Origin: DATJLY01 sp963729295 | GTDB taxonomy: Bacteria; Pseudomonadota; Alphaproteobacteria; ATCC43930; CGMCC-115725 | NCBI GenBank assembly: GCA_963729295.1 | Contig: CAVSNJ010000019.1 | Span: 1 to 64,000 of the forward strand | Length of the DNA: 64,000 nt | Reading direction: 5' to 3' | Part shown: positions 33,247 to 42,933 of the stretch, piece after piece | How positions within the stretch are numbered: the stretch's first letter is position 1 | Layout of the letters: each line of letters begins with the position of its first letter | The notes under the pieces: generated by a model | What the model was told of the DNA's origin: nothing | Database searches by the model: none | The model's input: only the letters and a program-made list of their open reading frames with translations | Translations under genes and position numbers: made by a program

Positions 33247-34335
33247 TCAAAGCTCCCGCATGCGCGGCAGCACCTTGGTGCCGAACAGCTCGATCGAGCG
33301 CAGCGTCTTGTCGCCGAGCTGCGCGCCGACGACGAGATCGAGAATTCCGGCGCCGAGCTCGTCGCGGATGCGCTGCACCTGCGCCAGCGCCGTCTCGGGG
33401 GAGCCTACGATCACCTGGCCGAGCTCGATGCGGTCGGCGAGATCGCGCCGCGCATTGCGCGTCGATTGCTCGAGAAGCTGGGTCCCGTAATAGCTCGTGT
33501 CCTTCACCGCTTCCGAGATGGCGGCGTTCTGATCGGTGAGCGCCACGCGCGGCGGCAGCGTGGAGAGATCGGCGAAAGCCTGCTCGTCGCTTTCGGCGAT
33601 GTGGAACATGGCGCGGTAGATCACCTGGTCGGGTGGCGGGTCCCAGCCATCCTTGTTCGCCACGGCGCGATAATGCCGCACCGCTTTCTGCGCCATCGGC
33701 ACGGTGGTGAAGGCGAAGCCGATGCCGATGCGGTTCTTCGCCGCGAATTCGCCGGCCTCGGGGCTCGAGCCCGACATGTAGATCGGCGGATGCGGTTTCT
33801 GAATCGGCCGCGGCCAGATCGCGATCGCGCGATACTGGTAATAGCGGCCGAGCCAACCGAACGGCTGCGGCTCGGTCCAGGCGCGGCGGATGAGATGAAG
33901 CGCCTCGGCGAAGCGCTCGCGCAATTCCGACGGGTTTATGTTGTAGGTGACGTACTCGTTGGGTGTGCCGCGCAGCATGCCGGCGATGATCCGCCCGCCC
34001 GACATGGTGTCGAGCATCGCGAATTCCTCGGCGACGCGCACCGGGTTGAGGATCGGGATGGTGGGGCCGAGCACGGCGATCTTGGCGCGCTTCACCACCT
34101 GCGTCAGCGCGCCCGCCATCACCATCGGGTTGGGCGTCAGCGAGAAGGCCGAGTAATGATGCTCGGCGGTCGTCACCCAATCGAAGCCGAACTCGTCGGC
34201 GCAGCGGAACTGCTCGAGCGTCGTCTCCATCGAGCGCTGCGCCACGTCGCCGGAAAAGGTGTCGGCGGCCAGGGGCCAGATATTGTGCGGCGCAGGCCCC
34301 ATGTAGCGCGCCGTGCAGAAAAGCGATGCCTTCAT
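33247..34335 (-). CDS. LLM class flavin-dependent monooxygenase
   Basis: This 362-residue luciferase-like protein has the bacterial luciferase/LimB-like pattern: FGFDWVTTAEHHYSAFSLTPNPMVMAG, then VLGPTIPILNPVRVAEEFAMLDTMSGGRIIAGMLRGTPNEYVTY, and a later PPIYMSGSSPEAGEFAAKNRI. It likely uses FMNH2 supplied by a reductase such as the one at 40031. A solute-binding protein lies 14 bases upstream and a serine-less hydrolase one base downstream, suggesting a small substrate-specific catabolic unit. Substrate unknown. Confidence 0.9.
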   Translation of the reverse strand: MKASLFCTARYMGPAPHNIWPLAADTFSGDVAQRSMETTLEQFRCADEFGFDWVTTAEHHYSAFSLTPNPMVMAGALTQVVKRAKIAVLGPTIPILNPVRVAEEFAMLDTMSGGRIIAGMLRGTPNEYVTYNINPSELRERFAEALHLIRRAWTEPQPFGWLGRYYQYRAIAIWPRPIQKPHPPIYMSGSSPEAGEFAAKNRIGIGFAFTTVPMAQKAVRHYRAVANKDGWDPPPDQVIYRAMFHIAESDEQAFADLSTLPPRVALTDQNAAISEAVKDTSYYGTQLLEQSTRNARRDLADRIELGQVIVGSPETALAQVQRIRDELGAGILDLVVGAQLGDKTLRSIELFGTKVLPRMREL

Positions 34336-34349
34336 CCGGGATCCGTCAT

Positions 34350-35297
34350 CTATGGCAGGTATTGTTCCGTCGTGAGCTTTGCGAAATCGAGCGGGCCGTC
34401 GAGGATTTTCAAATCGGCGAAGATCGTGCGCAGGCGGTCGAGCGCGTTGCGCTTGAATTTGCCGTCGGTCGAGAAATCCTTCATCAGCAGGTCGTACTCC
34501 TTATCTTCGACCGCCGTGGAAAAGCCCGTGTTCTTGCTGGTGATCGCGACGGCTTCGTCCTTGTGGCCGCGCATATAGGCGATCGATTCGTACCACCCTT
34601 TCAGGAAGCGCCGCACGCCGTCCGGATCTTTCTGGATGATCGCCGTGCTGGCGAAGATGGTGAAGAGCTCGAAATCGTCTTCGTAGGCCGAAGCGGGCGT
34701 GAGAAAGCGGGCCGTTCCTTGCTCTTCGAGGAAGAATCCGGCGCCCGTATTGGCCAGAAATCCGTCCACCTGGTGCGTCTTGATCGCGGCGTTCTGGATC
34801 GAGGTGGCGCCGCCGATCGCGACCGGCGTTACGCCATCGGCGCCCCAGCCCCTGACGCGATTGAGTTCTTCGACGAGCCAATAGGTCAGCGAGCCGGTGC
34901 CGGTGACGCCAAGTTTCTTGCCCTTCAGATCATCGACGCTCGCGATGCCCGAATCGCGTCCGACCGTGATCCCCAAAAATCCGGGCGAGGCCGTGATCGA
35001 GCCGACCGCAATCTCGGGCGCGCCCTTCACGACGAGGGCCAAGTCCGTGCCGCCGCTCAAGGCGATATCGATACTGCCCGCGTTCAGCGCCTGCTGCAGC
35101 TTCAAGCCGCCGGTGAAATCGTATTCGTCGATCTCGAGCCCGTTCTTTTTGAAGACACCCTTCGCTATGCCGACATCGACCGGCACGAAGCCGAAATTCA
35201 CTACCGCCTTGCCGACGCGCAAGGTCTCGGCCTGGGCCGGCGCCGCGCCCGCGAGCAGGGCCGCGGCGAAGCACCATGAGAGACGTGCGATCGGCAT
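34350..35297 (-). CDS. ABC-type solute-binding protein (NMT1/SsuA-like)
   Basis: This 315-residue periplasmic binding protein has a signal peptide (MPIARLSWCFAAALLAGAAPAQA), then LRVGKAVVNFGFVPVDVGIAKGVFKKNGLEI, the NMT1/SsuA N-lobe start, with SIDIALSGGTDLALV in the hinge region. A GTG start five codons earlier (35312) is possible, but ATG 35297 has GGAAGCC before it and gives the cleaner signal. No ABC permease or ATPase is nearby. It sits between the di-iron-like gene and the LLM gene, so its ligand is probably the substrate of that cluster. Confidence 0.85.
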   Translation of the reverse strand: MPIARLSWCFAAALLAGAAPAQAETLRVGKAVVNFGFVPVDVGIAKGVFKKNGLEIDEYDFTGGLKLQQALNAGSIDIALSGGTDLALVVKGAPEIAVGSITASPGFLGITVGRDSGIASVDDLKGKKLGVTGTGSLTYWLVEELNRVRGWGADGVTPVAIGGATSIQNAAIKTHQVDGFLANTGAGFFLEEQGTARFLTPASAYEDDFELFTIFASTAIIQKDPDGVRRFLKGWYESIAYMRGHKDEAVAITSKNTGFSTAVEDKEYDLLMKDFSTDGKFKRNALDRLRTIFADLKILDGPLDFAKLTTEQYLP

Positions 35298-35318
35298 GGC
35301 CCGGCTTCCCACGGAAAC

Positions 35319-36148
35319 CTACTGCGCGGCGAGCCCCGCGTGACTCGAGATATGTCTCGGCCTTGGCATAGTCGAACTGGATCGGCTCGATCTTGCCGGC
35401 GACGATCTCCGTGATGCGGGAGTCCGGCAGCGGGTGGCTGAACTGCGAATTCCGCATGTAGAGCCGGAGCCGCAGGATCTCGCACGTGACCTCGATCACC
35501 TCGTTCCATTCGGCGCGCGCTCAGGTCGTCGATGTCGGTGCCGAGCAGGCCCCACATCATATGGCCGAACTCGTCGTCATAGACTTTCTGGCAGGCGCGC
35601 CCGATGCGTCCGTCGGCGCCGGGCCGGCTTTGCAGCTTCGCGCCTTCGGAATAGAGCGTGCAGTAGCCGCCCTCGGTGAAGCCCGTCGCGCGCGCATATT
35701 TCTTCACGTTGGTGCGGATGTGGTTGCGGTACTGCGCGAGCGCGTCCTCCTCGGGCCAGACGGCGAGCTCGTTCGCCTTGATGCGCGCCTCGCCCGGCTG
35801 CAAGAGGCTGTCATAGATGTCGGCGAAGAGGCAGTAATGCGTGAACTCGGCATGGACCTTGTCCAAGAGCTCGCGCAGCTCGTGGCGGTCGACGCTCTCG
35901 TCGAGCTTCGGCACCATCTCCATCAGGTCGCGCGCGAGCTCGGTCGGCATCGCCACTTCGACCGTGGGTCCGGGAAACTTCGCGACCCCGACATATTCCT
36001 TCCAGCATTGGCGCTTCAGCCACAATTTGTCGGCTTCGCGGTTGCGCACGGGAGAGGTCCAATAGGTGCGCACGATCTCCGCCTCACCGGCCCAAAGGGG
36101 CGCATTCGCGTCGATGAGCCGCCTCACATTTTCCCGCACGGGCATGGC
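35319..36148 (-). pseudogene. ferritin/heme-oxygenase-like di-iron protein, frameshifted
   Basis: The first 210 codons (MPVRENVRRLIDANAPLW) encode a helical protein of unknown family with two ExxH motifs, EFTH at 100-103 and EFGH at 192-195, plus Glu158, the pattern expected of a four-helix di-iron site. The frame breaks near 35518 in a GCGCGCGCC tract. The sequence then continues as AEWNEVIEVTCEILRLRLYM and onward in another frame to about 35340. A second single-base shift near 35337 would end it as HAGLAAQ at TAG 35319-35321, about 275 aa; without it the frame runs into the next gene. The function is probably an oxidase or monooxygenase; this is inference. Confidence 0.6.
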
Positions 36149-36238
36149 CGATCCCCTTCCTTGCGGCCCCAGTATATGCGCGCGGCGCCGACCGGCAGCG
36201 ATCTCTTTTTTACCGGGGCTTGGTGCTAGATTTCCGGC

Positions 36239-37444
36239 ATGAGCGAGGCCGGTTCCCTTCCCGTCATCGTCGCCGGCGGCGGCATCGGCGGCCTCGCGGC
36301 CGCGCTGGGGCTCGCGCACAAGGGATTCTCCGTCCTCGTGCTCGAGCGCGCGCCCGAGCTCGGCGAGATCGGCGCCGGCATTCAGCTCGGCCCCAACGCT
36401 TTCCATGCCTTCGACTATCTCGGCGTCGGCGAGGCCGCGCGCGCGATGGCCGTCTATATCGACCAGCTTCGCCTCATGGATGCGCTCTCCGCCGAAGAGA
36501 TCATGCATCTCGATCTGGGCGCGCCCTTTCGCGCGCGCTTCGGCAATCCCTACGCGGTCGTCCATCGCGGCGATCTGCACAAGGTGCTGCTGACGGCGTG
36601 CCGCGACCATCCGAAGATCGAGCTGCGCGTGAACAGCGAAGTGTCGGGCTACGAACAGGACGGCGCACGCGTCGCCGTGCGGTTGGCCTCAGGCGCGCCC
36701 GTGACCGGATCATTCCTGGTCGGCGCCGACGGGCTCTGGTCGAACGTGCGGAAGCAGGTGATCGGCGACGGCAGCCCGCGCGTCTCGGGCCACACGACCT
36801 ACCGCTCGGTCATTCCGACCGAGCGCATGGCCGAGGACCTGCGCTGGAATGCGGCGACCTTGTGGGCCGGTCCCAAATGCCACCTGGTGCATTACCCGCT
36901 GTCGGACTGGAAGGTGTTCAACCTCGTCATCACCTGCCACAACGAGGCGCCCGAGCCCGTCGCCGGCAAGCCGGTCGCGCGCGAGGAGGTGCTGCCGGGC
37001 TTCGCGCATGTGCACGAGAAGGCGCGGAAGATCATCGACCTCGGCACCGACTGGCGGCTCTGGGTGCTGTGCGACCGCGAGCCCGCCGCCAACTGGGTCG
37101 ACGGACGGGTGACGCTCCTGGGCGATGCCGCGCACCCGATGATGCAATACATGGCGCAGGGCGCGTGCATGGCGCTCGAAGACGCCGTCTGCCTATCGCA
37201 CATGGTGGCGTCCCACCCCGGGCGGGTCGAGGAAGCGCTGAAACTCTATTGCGCTCGGCGCGTGCTGCGGACGAGCCGCGTGCAGCTCCAATCGCGCGCC
37301 CTGGGCGAGCATGTCTATCATCCGGCCGGCGCCCATGCCGATCTGCGCAATGCCGTGATGCGCGGAAGATCGCAGACCGAGTGGTACGACGCGCTGCAAT
37401 GGCTCTACGGCAGCACCGGCCTCGGCGAGAACAATTTCGGCTGA
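36239..37444 (+). CDS. FAD-dependent 3-hydroxybenzoate 6-monooxygenase-like protein
   Basis: This 401-residue group A flavin monooxygenase begins with the FAD motif VAGGGIGGLAAALGLAHKG (about 11-29), has the R-x-D-like block YAVVHRGDLHKVLL, the DG motif VGADGLWSNVRK near 161, and the GD motif LLGDAAHPMMQYMAQGACMALEDA near 297. The GEIGAGIQLGPNAFH stretch and length match 3-hydroxybenzoate 6-hydroxylase, which makes gentisate, although salicylate hydroxylases are similar. It is divergent from the di-iron-like gene and converges with DUF1330. Gentisate would be the substrate of the bicupin at 18261. Confidence 0.85.
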   Translation: MSEAGSLPVIVAGGGIGGLAAALGLAHKGFSVLVLERAPELGEIGAGIQLGPNAFHAFDYLGVGEAARAMAVYIDQLRLMDALSAEEIMHLDLGAPFRARFGNPYAVVHRGDLHKVLLTACRDHPKIELRVNSEVSGYEQDGARVAVRLASGAPVTGSFLVGADGLWSNVRKQVIGDGSPRVSGHTTYRSVIPTERMAEDLRWNAATLWAGPKCHLVHYPLSDWKVFNLVITCHNEAPEPVAGKPVAREEVLPGFAHVHEKARKIIDLGTDWRLWVLCDREPAANWVDGRVTLLGDAAHPMMQYMAQGACMALEDAVCLSHMVASHPGRVEEALKLYCARRVLRTSRVQLQSRALGEHVYHPAGAHADLRNAVMRGRSQTEWYDALQWLYGSTGLGENNFG

Positions 37445-37447
37445 GCG

Positions 37448-37741
37448 CTAGCCCGCCGTCCCCTCGACCAGGATGACGTTCGACGTGGCGCTGGCGAGGC
37501 GCAGGCCCAGGACCGGCTTGTATTCCGGGCTGTCATAGAATTTCTGCGCCGCGGCAAGCGTCGGGAATTCCAGGATGGCGAGCCGCTTGATCGGCGGATT
37601 GCCTTCGAGCACCCGCGCCTCCGCCCCGCGGACGAGAAAGCGCCCGCCATATTGCGCGACGATCGGGTTCACTTGCTTGCGATACTCCTCGAACTTCGCC
37701 GGGTTCGTCACTTTGATATTGGCGATGAGATAGCCAGCCAT
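37448..37741 (-). CDS. DUF1330 family protein
   Basis: This 97-residue protein shows the DUF1330 ferredoxin-like fold pattern: GYLIANIKVTNPAKFEEYRKQVNP, GGRFLVRGAEARVLEG, RLAILEFPTLAAAQKFYDSPEYK and a closing VILVEG. The fold is that of dimeric alpha-beta barrel proteins. Members are common near catabolic genes but the biochemical role is unestablished. It is convergent with the preceding FAD enzyme (3-base gap) and divergent from lepA, so its promoter lies in the 117-base gap 37742-37858. Confidence 0.9.
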   Translation of the reverse strand: MAGYLIANIKVTNPAKFEEYRKQVNPIVAQYGGRFLVRGAEARVLEGNPPIKRLAILEFPTLAAAQKFYDSPEYKPVLGLRLASATSNVILVEGTAG

Positions 37742-37858
37742 TGTCCCCTGTCTCCGGTTTTATCCCCTTATCGTGCACGTTTCGCGAGGCTGCGCCAGCA
37801 TTTTGCAAGCCTGGCGCGGTTGCGCCGCGCGCCCCGCCTCCCTATCTTCCGGCGGTCC

Positions 37859-39661
<1,803 letters not shown>

Positions 39662-39955
39662 CTAGCGCCGGCGATGGCGCCGGCGCGGCCGGCGGGCGAT
39701 GAGCACGAGTGCCGCTCCCAGAACGAGAAAGCTCGGCGCCGCCCAGAGCGCGATGATGCGCTGGAAAATATAGAGAAGCTCCGAGGAGAGCGCGTTCGAG
39801 ACCGCCTGATAGCTGTGGCGCGACAGTTCGAGCCAGAGCGGCCCCAGCGCAACGGGATCGATGTGCCCTGTATCGCGCCAGGCAACGACGTCGCGGCCCA
39901 GGACGACGAGCCCGGCGAGCAGCAGCAGGTAGCCCAGGGCGCGGACGACCGCCAT
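39662..39955 (-). CDS. small two-helix membrane protein, hypothetical
   Basis: This 97-residue protein has two predicted transmembrane helices (about residues 5-24 and 66-86) and an arginine-rich C-terminal tail ending RRRHRRR. A WRDTGHIDPVALGPLW segment lies between the helices. I do not recognise a family. It starts immediately beyond the lepA stop on the opposite strand and lies downstream of a 75-base gap after the FMN reductase gene. Its high-G+C tail forms an inverted repeat (39665-39686) that may double as a terminator for lepA. Confidence 0.6.
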   Translation of the reverse strand: MAVVRALGYLLLLAGLVVLGRDVVAWRDTGHIDPVALGPLWLELSRHSYQAVSNALSSELLYIFQRIIALWAAPSFLVLGAALVLIARRPRRRHRRR

Positions 39956-40030
39956 CGCGCGATGCTGCGCGAAGCTTTCCCCGCGCGCAAGTTTTCTCCC
40001 GAGTCGCGGAACCGGCGACCCGCGAGTCGC

Positions 40031-40603
40031 TCAGGTAAAGCGCGCCGAAAGCGGCACGGGGCCGAATTTCTGGCCCTCGGCCGCGCGCGTCATGGCGGCG
40101 AGCGCCGCGCCAAGCGCCATAAGATCGGCGGCGGCACTCTCCCCTTGGATCTTCCCTTCGGCGAAATCGCGGCCGGTGAGATAGACCGAGTTCGGCAGCG
40201 CGATCGCGCCGAACCAGGCGAGGACGAGGCGCAGATGGCCGTCGACGGCGAGGTAGTGATGCGGCGAGCCGCCCATCGCCACGATCGCCACCGGCTTGTC
40301 GCGCAGCGCTTCGACCGGAAGGATGTCCAAGAGGTTCTTGAGCACGCCGGGAAAGCTCGCGCGATAGACCGGCGCCGCAAAGGCGACGCCGGCAGCACCC
40401 GCGATGGTGGCGACCGCGTTTCGCGTCGGCGCATCGTAATCTTCGAGCTTGCGCCCATCGCACAGTTCGACCCGAGTCGTGGCGAGGTTGATGGTCTCGA
40501 CCTCGATCCCCGGTTCCTTGGCGAGCGCTGCCGCGAGCTCGGCCACGGCGCCGCTCAACCGTCCAGGCGGCGTCGCCGCTCCCACCACCATGACGAGCTT
40601 CAT
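40031..40603 (-). CDS. NAD(P)H-dependent FMN reductase (SsuE/flavodoxin-like)
   Basis: This 190-residue flavodoxin-like reductase (NADPH_dep_FMN_red domain) begins MKLVMVVGAATPPGRLS, contains the phosphate-binding GAATPPGRLSGAV loop, the FAAPVYRASFPGVLKNLLDILP active-site segment, and the AIVAMGGSPHHYLAVDGHLRL block. It likely supplies reduced FMN to two-component monooxygenases; three LLM flavoenzymes lie in the window. ATG 40603 is chosen over 40693 because the family starts with this strand. It is divergent from the solute-binding gene at 40688. Confidence 0.9.
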   Translation of the reverse strand: MKLVMVVGAATPPGRLSGAVAELAAALAKEPGIEVETINLATTRVELCDGRKLEDYDAPTRNAVATIAGAAGVAFAAPVYRASFPGVLKNLLDILPVEALRDKPVAIVAMGGSPHHYLAVDGHLRLVLAWFGAIALPNSVYLTGRDFAEGKIQGESAAADLMALGAALAAMTRAAEGQKFGPVPLSARFT

Positions 40604-40687
40604 CGCTTCCGCCCTTGCCTCGTCGACATGCCTTGGCGGATGATCGTATCGCATCACCGCAATCGACCGCCAGTAGCGAGGACGCCC

Positions 40688-41725
40688 ATGCACAAAGCCG
40701 GCAGAACCGTCGCGGCCTTTCTGGCTGCGGCATCACTCTCTGCTCCCGCCGCCGCCGCCCGGGCCGACGAGCCTGTGACGATCGGCGTGGTCGGTGCGGT
40801 CAGCGACACCGTGCTCTATCTCACCGAGAAGAAGGGATTCTTCCACGACGAAGGGCTGAAAGGCGACATCACCGTCTTCGATTCCGGCGCCAAAATGGTC
40901 GCGCCCTTGGGCAAGGGCGATCTCGATGTCGGCGCCGGCGCCTATTCGGCCGGCCTCTTCAACGCCGTCGCGCGCGGCATCAACATCAAGATCGTCGCCG
41001 ACAAGGCGACCAACAAGGCGCCCTATGACTATCGCGCCGTGGTCGTGCGCACACCACTCGCCGGCACGATCAAAACCCTTGCCGACCTGAAGGGCCGCAA
41101 GATCGGCGTCACCGCGCAAGGCGCTTCCGACAATTCCGTGCTTGCCGTCGGGCTGAAATCGGTGGGATTGGGCCTCGGCGATGTCGAGCGCTTCTATATG
41201 GGATTTGCCGCGCAGTTCGTCGCTCTGCAGAACGGCGGGATCGACGCGGCGATGAGCTCGGAGCCCGATGCGACGCTGATGGCGCGCCAAGGGATCGCGG
41301 TGAAGTTCGAGCCGTACTCGGCGTTCTATCCGGTCTATCAGAGCGGCGTGATCCTGTTCGGCACGAGTTTGCTCGACCAAGACCGCGCCAAGGGCGAGAA
41401 ATTCATGCGCGCATATCTGCGCGCCGTGCGCTTTTATGATTCGGCGCTGAAGGACGGTCACATCGTCGGGCCCAACGCCGACTATATCTACGATGCGATC
41501 GCCGAACTGACGAAGCAGAAGGACAAGACCGTGTTCCACGACATGGTGGCGTCCTGGTGCAATCCCAACGGCGCGATCGAGATCGCGAGCGTCAAGACCG
41601 ACCTCGCCGATTTCAAGGCCGAGGGCGAGGTGCCGCCCGACATCGACGCGGACCGCGTCGTCGACATGTCGTTCGTGCAGGCGGCGCTGAAACAGCTCGG
41701 CCCCTCCCAGGCGGCGCAGAAATAG
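40688..41725 (+). CDS. ABC-type solute-binding protein (NMT1/TauA-like)
   Basis: This 345-residue exported binding protein has a signal peptide (MHKAGRTVAAFLAAASLSAPAAAARA) and then VTIGVVGAVSDTVLYLTEKKGFFHDEG. It is a clear paralogue of the gene at 9934: both have a VGAGxxSAGLxNAVARGI-type hinge and the C-terminal MSFV-AA-LGP signature. No ABC permease or ATPase accompanies it. It converges with the amidohydrolase gene (one-base gap). The ligand is likely an organic acid or sulfonate-type solute, by family only. Confidence 0.88.
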   Translation: MHKAGRTVAAFLAAASLSAPAAAARADEPVTIGVVGAVSDTVLYLTEKKGFFHDEGLKGDITVFDSGAKMVAPLGKGDLDVGAGAYSAGLFNAVARGINIKIVADKATNKAPYDYRAVVVRTPLAGTIKTLADLKGRKIGVTAQGASDNSVLAVGLKSVGLGLGDVERFYMGFAAQFVALQNGGIDAAMSSEPDATLMARQGIAVKFEPYSAFYPVYQSGVILFGTSLLDQDRAKGEKFMRAYLRAVRFYDSALKDGHIVGPNADYIYDAIAELTKQKDKTVFHDMVASWCNPNGAIEIASVKTDLADFKAEGEVPPDIDADRVVDMSFVQAALKQLGPSQAAQK

Positions 41726-41726
41726 C

Positions 41727-42923
41727 TCAGTGCCGCGCCGGCGAGAAATCGCGGAGCAAGCGGCACTCGGCCACCCGAACGCGCTTCTTGGGCGCGGGCG
41801 TGTTGCGGCTCTGGCCGACGAAGCGCGGCTCGCCGTCGGTGACGACCGCGCCGACGGCGCACGGGTCGCCGTGCTTGAGCGCTGCGAGCGCCGTGTCCTG
41901 CGTGCCGCCGACCGGCGCATCGACGATCGCGACATCGGCGTCCTTGCCGGCGGCGATGAAGCCGCTGTTGAGGCGATAGACCCGCGCGTTGTTGCCCGTG
42001 GCGGCGCAGACCGCATGCTCGGCCGGCATGTCGGTGAGGCTCGCGAGATGCGTCATCGTATAGATCATGCCGAGCGGCATGACGCCGCTGCCGGTCGGCG
42101 TGTCGGTCGCAATGAGGAGCCGGTCCAGCGCGCCGTGCTTGCGCGCGAGCCCGGCGCACATCAGCGCCGTGCGCAGATTGCCGGCGGTGCAAAGCTGGAG
42201 CGCGATGTCGCTGTCGCAGACGACGCGCTCGAAATCGCGGTCGGGCATCGCCGTCGGCCCGCCATTGATGTGGAACGACACATGCGGTCGCATGGCGAGA
42301 AGATGGTCGCCGGTGATGGGCGATGAATCCGGAATCGACGCGCCGCCGGTGTGTACCGTCGTGATCATGCCCGCCGCGCGCGCCCACTGCACGAGCGGCA
42401 CATAGTCATAAGGCGTCTTGACCGCGCCGAACCCGGCCTTGGCGAGCCACACGCCTTTTGCGGCGATCTCGCGGAAATCGGCCTCGGTGAGGCCCGGCTC
42501 GAGAATGATCGAGCCGGCCCAGACGCGGATGCCGCCCGGCCGGAAATGCTCGAAGCAGCGCTGCGCCGCCAAGGCCAGCGCCTTCACGCCCTCGGGATCG
42601 CGCGGCCGGCCCGGCACGTGAACCTCCGACGCGCTGATCGCCGTCGTCACCGCGCCGTGCACATAGCTTTCGAGGAACCCCACCGTCTTCTGCCGCGGCG
42701 TGTAGTCGCCGAACGTGTTGTGCACTTGCGAATCGATGAGGCCGGGAATGATCGTCGCGCCGGCGGCGTCGATCACCACATCGCACTGGCCGAGCTGCGC
42801 GGCGCTGCCGGTGCCGACACTCTCGATCTTGCCGCCCTCCATGACGATCGCCGAGGCTTTGACGAACGGCTCGCGCCAGTCGCCGGACACGATCTCGCCG
42901 GCATTGACGATGGCGGTTCGCAT
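41727..42923 (-). CDS. enamidase-like amidohydrolase
   Basis: This 398-residue amidohydrolase-superfamily protein closely follows the layout of enamidase (6-oxo-tetrahydronicotinate hydrolase): IIPGLIDSQVHNTFGDYTPRQ near 58-78, a TVHTGGASIPDSSPITGDH block near 193-211, SFHINGGPTAMPD near 220, and DTPTGSGVMPLGMI near 278. The usual first metal motif HxH reads Gln66-Val-His68 here, so metal binding may differ. It is the last gene of the operon starting with the Rieske oxygenase at 46850. Hydrolysis of a cyclic enamide or lactam in N-heterocycle breakdown is inferred. Confidence 0.82.
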   Translation of the reverse strand: MRTAIVNAGEIVSGDWREPFVKASAIVMEGGKIESVGTGSAAQLGQCDVVIDAAGATIIPGLIDSQVHNTFGDYTPRQKTVGFLESYVHGAVTTAISASEVHVPGRPRDPEGVKALALAAQRCFEHFRPGGIRVWAGSIILEPGLTEADFREIAAKGVWLAKAGFGAVKTPYDYVPLVQWARAAGMITTVHTGGASIPDSSPITGDHLLAMRPHVSFHINGGPTAMPDRDFERVVCDSDIALQLCTAGNLRTALMCAGLARKHGALDRLLIATDTPTGSGVMPLGMIYTMTHLASLTDMPAEHAVCAATGNNARVYRLNSGFIAAGKDADVAIVDAPVGGTQDTALAALKHGDPCAVGAVVTDGEPRFVGQSRNTPAPKKRVRVAECRLLRDFSPARH

Positions 42924-42933
42924 GGGCGCCTCC

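Noticed and set aside
39665..39686. Eight-base inverted repeat after lepA as a terminator
   Set aside because: It lies inside Arg-rich codons of the opposite gene and has no T-run; it is noted in that gene's entry but not called separately.
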